In this document: piece by piece, positions 5,006-5,647 of the stretch | Numbering within the stretch: position 1 is the first letter of the stretch | Layout of the letters: each line of letters opens with the position of its first letter | From: Paracoccaceae bacterium | GTDB taxonomy: Bacteria; Pseudomonadota; Alphaproteobacteria; Rhodobacterales; Rhodobacteraceae | Assembly: GCA_003561595.1 (NCBI GenBank) | Contig: PWWF01000367.1 | Location: 1 to 5,647, forward strand | DNA length: 5,647 nucleotides | Direction of reading: 5' to 3' | Position numbers and translations under genes: made by a program | The notes under the pieces: generated by a model | Told to the model about the DNA's origin: nothing | What the model saw: only the letters and a program-made list of their open reading frames with translations | Databases searched by the model: none

Positions 5006-5647
5006 GCCGCGCCCTCCGCCAGCAGGTCACCATAGCCGTTTTCTTCCACTTCCAGCGCCAGTTCCGGCCCGCCGGATTTCACGATCCGGCCATGGGACAT
5101 GATGTGCACGACATCGGGTTTGATGTGGTTCAGCAGCCGCTGGTAATGCGTGATGACCAGAAAGCCGCGATTGTCCGCGCGCAGCTTGTTCACGCCATCA
5201 GCCACCAGCTTCATCGCATCCACATCCAGCCCGGAATCGGTTTCATCCAGCACGCACATGCGCGGCTCCAGCATCGCCATCTGCAGGATTTCGTTGCGCT
5301 TTTTCTCACCGCCCGAAAAGCCCACATTGACCGGGCGCTTGAGCATCTCGGCATCGATCTGCAATTCCTTGGCTTTTGCGCGCACCAGTTTCAGGAACTC
5401 GCCCGCCGACAATTCGTCCTGCCCGCGCGCCATGCGCTGCGCGTTCACCGCCGTGCGCAGAAAGGTCATGTTGCCCACGCCGGGGATCTCCACAGGGTAT
5501 TGAAACGCCAGAAACAGCCCTGCTGCCGCGCGTTCCTCTGGCTCCATCTCCAGCAGGCTCTCGCCATCCAGCGTGGCGGAGCCATCCGTCACCTCATATC
5601 CGTCCCGGCCCGAAAGCACATAGGACAGGGTGGATTTGCCCGACCCG
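5002..5647 (-). CDS. sufC: SufC, ABC-type ATPase of the Fe-S assembly complex (N-terminus outside window)
   Basis: Visible are 214 residues to the TGA at 5004-5002. The frame is already open at the right edge and begins with GSGKSTLSY, the end of Walker A, so roughly the first 35-40 residues are missing. Other ABC ATPase elements, numbered from that Gly: Q-loop Gln49 in LAFQYPVEIPG; signature FSGGEKKRNEI with SGGE at 111-114 (5316-5305); Walker B CVLDETDSGLD with Asp134 and catalytic Glu135; and the H-loop VITHYQRLL with His167. EKKRNE after the signature and DETDSGLD are typical of SufC rather than transporter ATPases. SufC is a soluble ATPase that binds SufB and SufD. The stop overlaps the sufD start by 4 nt (ATGA), so the two are translationally coupled. 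The operon promoter and any IscR- or iron-type operator would lie to the right of the window. Confidence 0.98.
   Translation of the reverse strand, partial: GSGKSTLSYVLSGRDGYEVTDGSATLDGESLLEMEPEERAAAGLFLAFQYPVEIPGVGNMTFLRTAVNAQRMARGQDELSAGEFLKLVRAKAKELQIDAEMLKRPVNVGFSGGEKKRNEILQMAMLEPRMCVLDETDSGLDVDAMKLVADGVNKLRADNRGFLVITHYQRLLNHIKPDVVHIMSHGRIVKSGGPELALEVEENGYGDLLAEGAA
5012..5017 (-). promoter_or_regulatory. Ribosome binding site of sufD
   Basis: GGAGGG on the minus strand, 6 nt before ATG 5005 and inside the last codons of sufC, is the strongest Shine-Dalgarno match in the window. With the ATGA overlap it suggests that sufD can start both by reinitiation and independently. Confidence 0.7.

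Noticed and set aside
3410..5035. 541-codon open frame on the plus strand, antisense to sufD
   Set aside because: It is a shadow of high GC at third codon positions; SufD on the other strand has the conserved C-terminal signature and a strong ribosome binding site.
5617..5619. GTG as the start of sufC
   Set aside because: The codons before it encode GSGKSTLSY, the Walker A motif, so the gene continues beyond the right edge.

Overview
The window looks like the chromosome of an alphaproteobacterium, most likely Rhodobacterales. The grounds are a GC-rich suf operon of alphaproteobacterial type, two YIP1-like membrane proteins placed between sufD and sufS, G/C-rich intergenic hairpins followed by an ATATTTTTGCAAAG-type stretch, and a CCA-encoding tRNA-Arg. 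The taxon is inferred from gene order and style, not from a database match.

Layout, left to right. Positions 1-365 (+) hold the C-terminal part of an AlkB-family Fe(II)/2-oxoglutarate dioxygenase whose start lies outside the window. Positions 366-922 are lower in GC and carry no gene I can support; they contain one 8-bp-stem hairpin. Positions 923-999 (-) are an intact tRNA-Arg(CCG). Just 5' of it (1012-1044) lies a run of 11-bp tandem repeats. Positions 1116-1189 (-) hold a second, full-length but degenerate tRNA-Arg copy in perfect register with the first at an offset of 190 bp. From 1262 to the right edge the minus strand carries part of a suf operon, transcribed right to left: sufC (cut by the window edge inside Walker A), sufD, a 4-TM YIP1-like protein, a 5-TM YIP1-like protein and sufS. 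The AlkB gene points towards the tRNAs and the suf operon.

How the genes work together. SufC (ATPase) and SufD belong to the SufBCD scaffold that assembles Fe-S clusters; SufS supplies sulfur from cysteine. sufC and sufD share an ATGA overlap, and the second YIP1 gene and sufS are separated by 2 nt, so most of the cluster looks translationally coupled. The exception is a 119-nt gap between sufD and the first YIP1 gene, which holds two strong hairpins and could tune the ratio of SufBCD to the distal genes. The two YIP1-like proteins have no known role in Fe-S assembly, but their place inside the operon is the most interesting protein-level feature. No sulfur acceptor (SufE/SufU) or SufT/SufA follows sufS; the tRNA pair sits there instead.

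The most unusual nucleic-acid feature is the tRNA-Arg pair with its flanking repeats. It looks like an old duplication of about 190 bp in which one copy decayed mainly in the T arm while its anticodon stem kept pairing through a compensatory change. The drop in GC to the left of the tRNA also fits an old integration or rearrangement boundary there.
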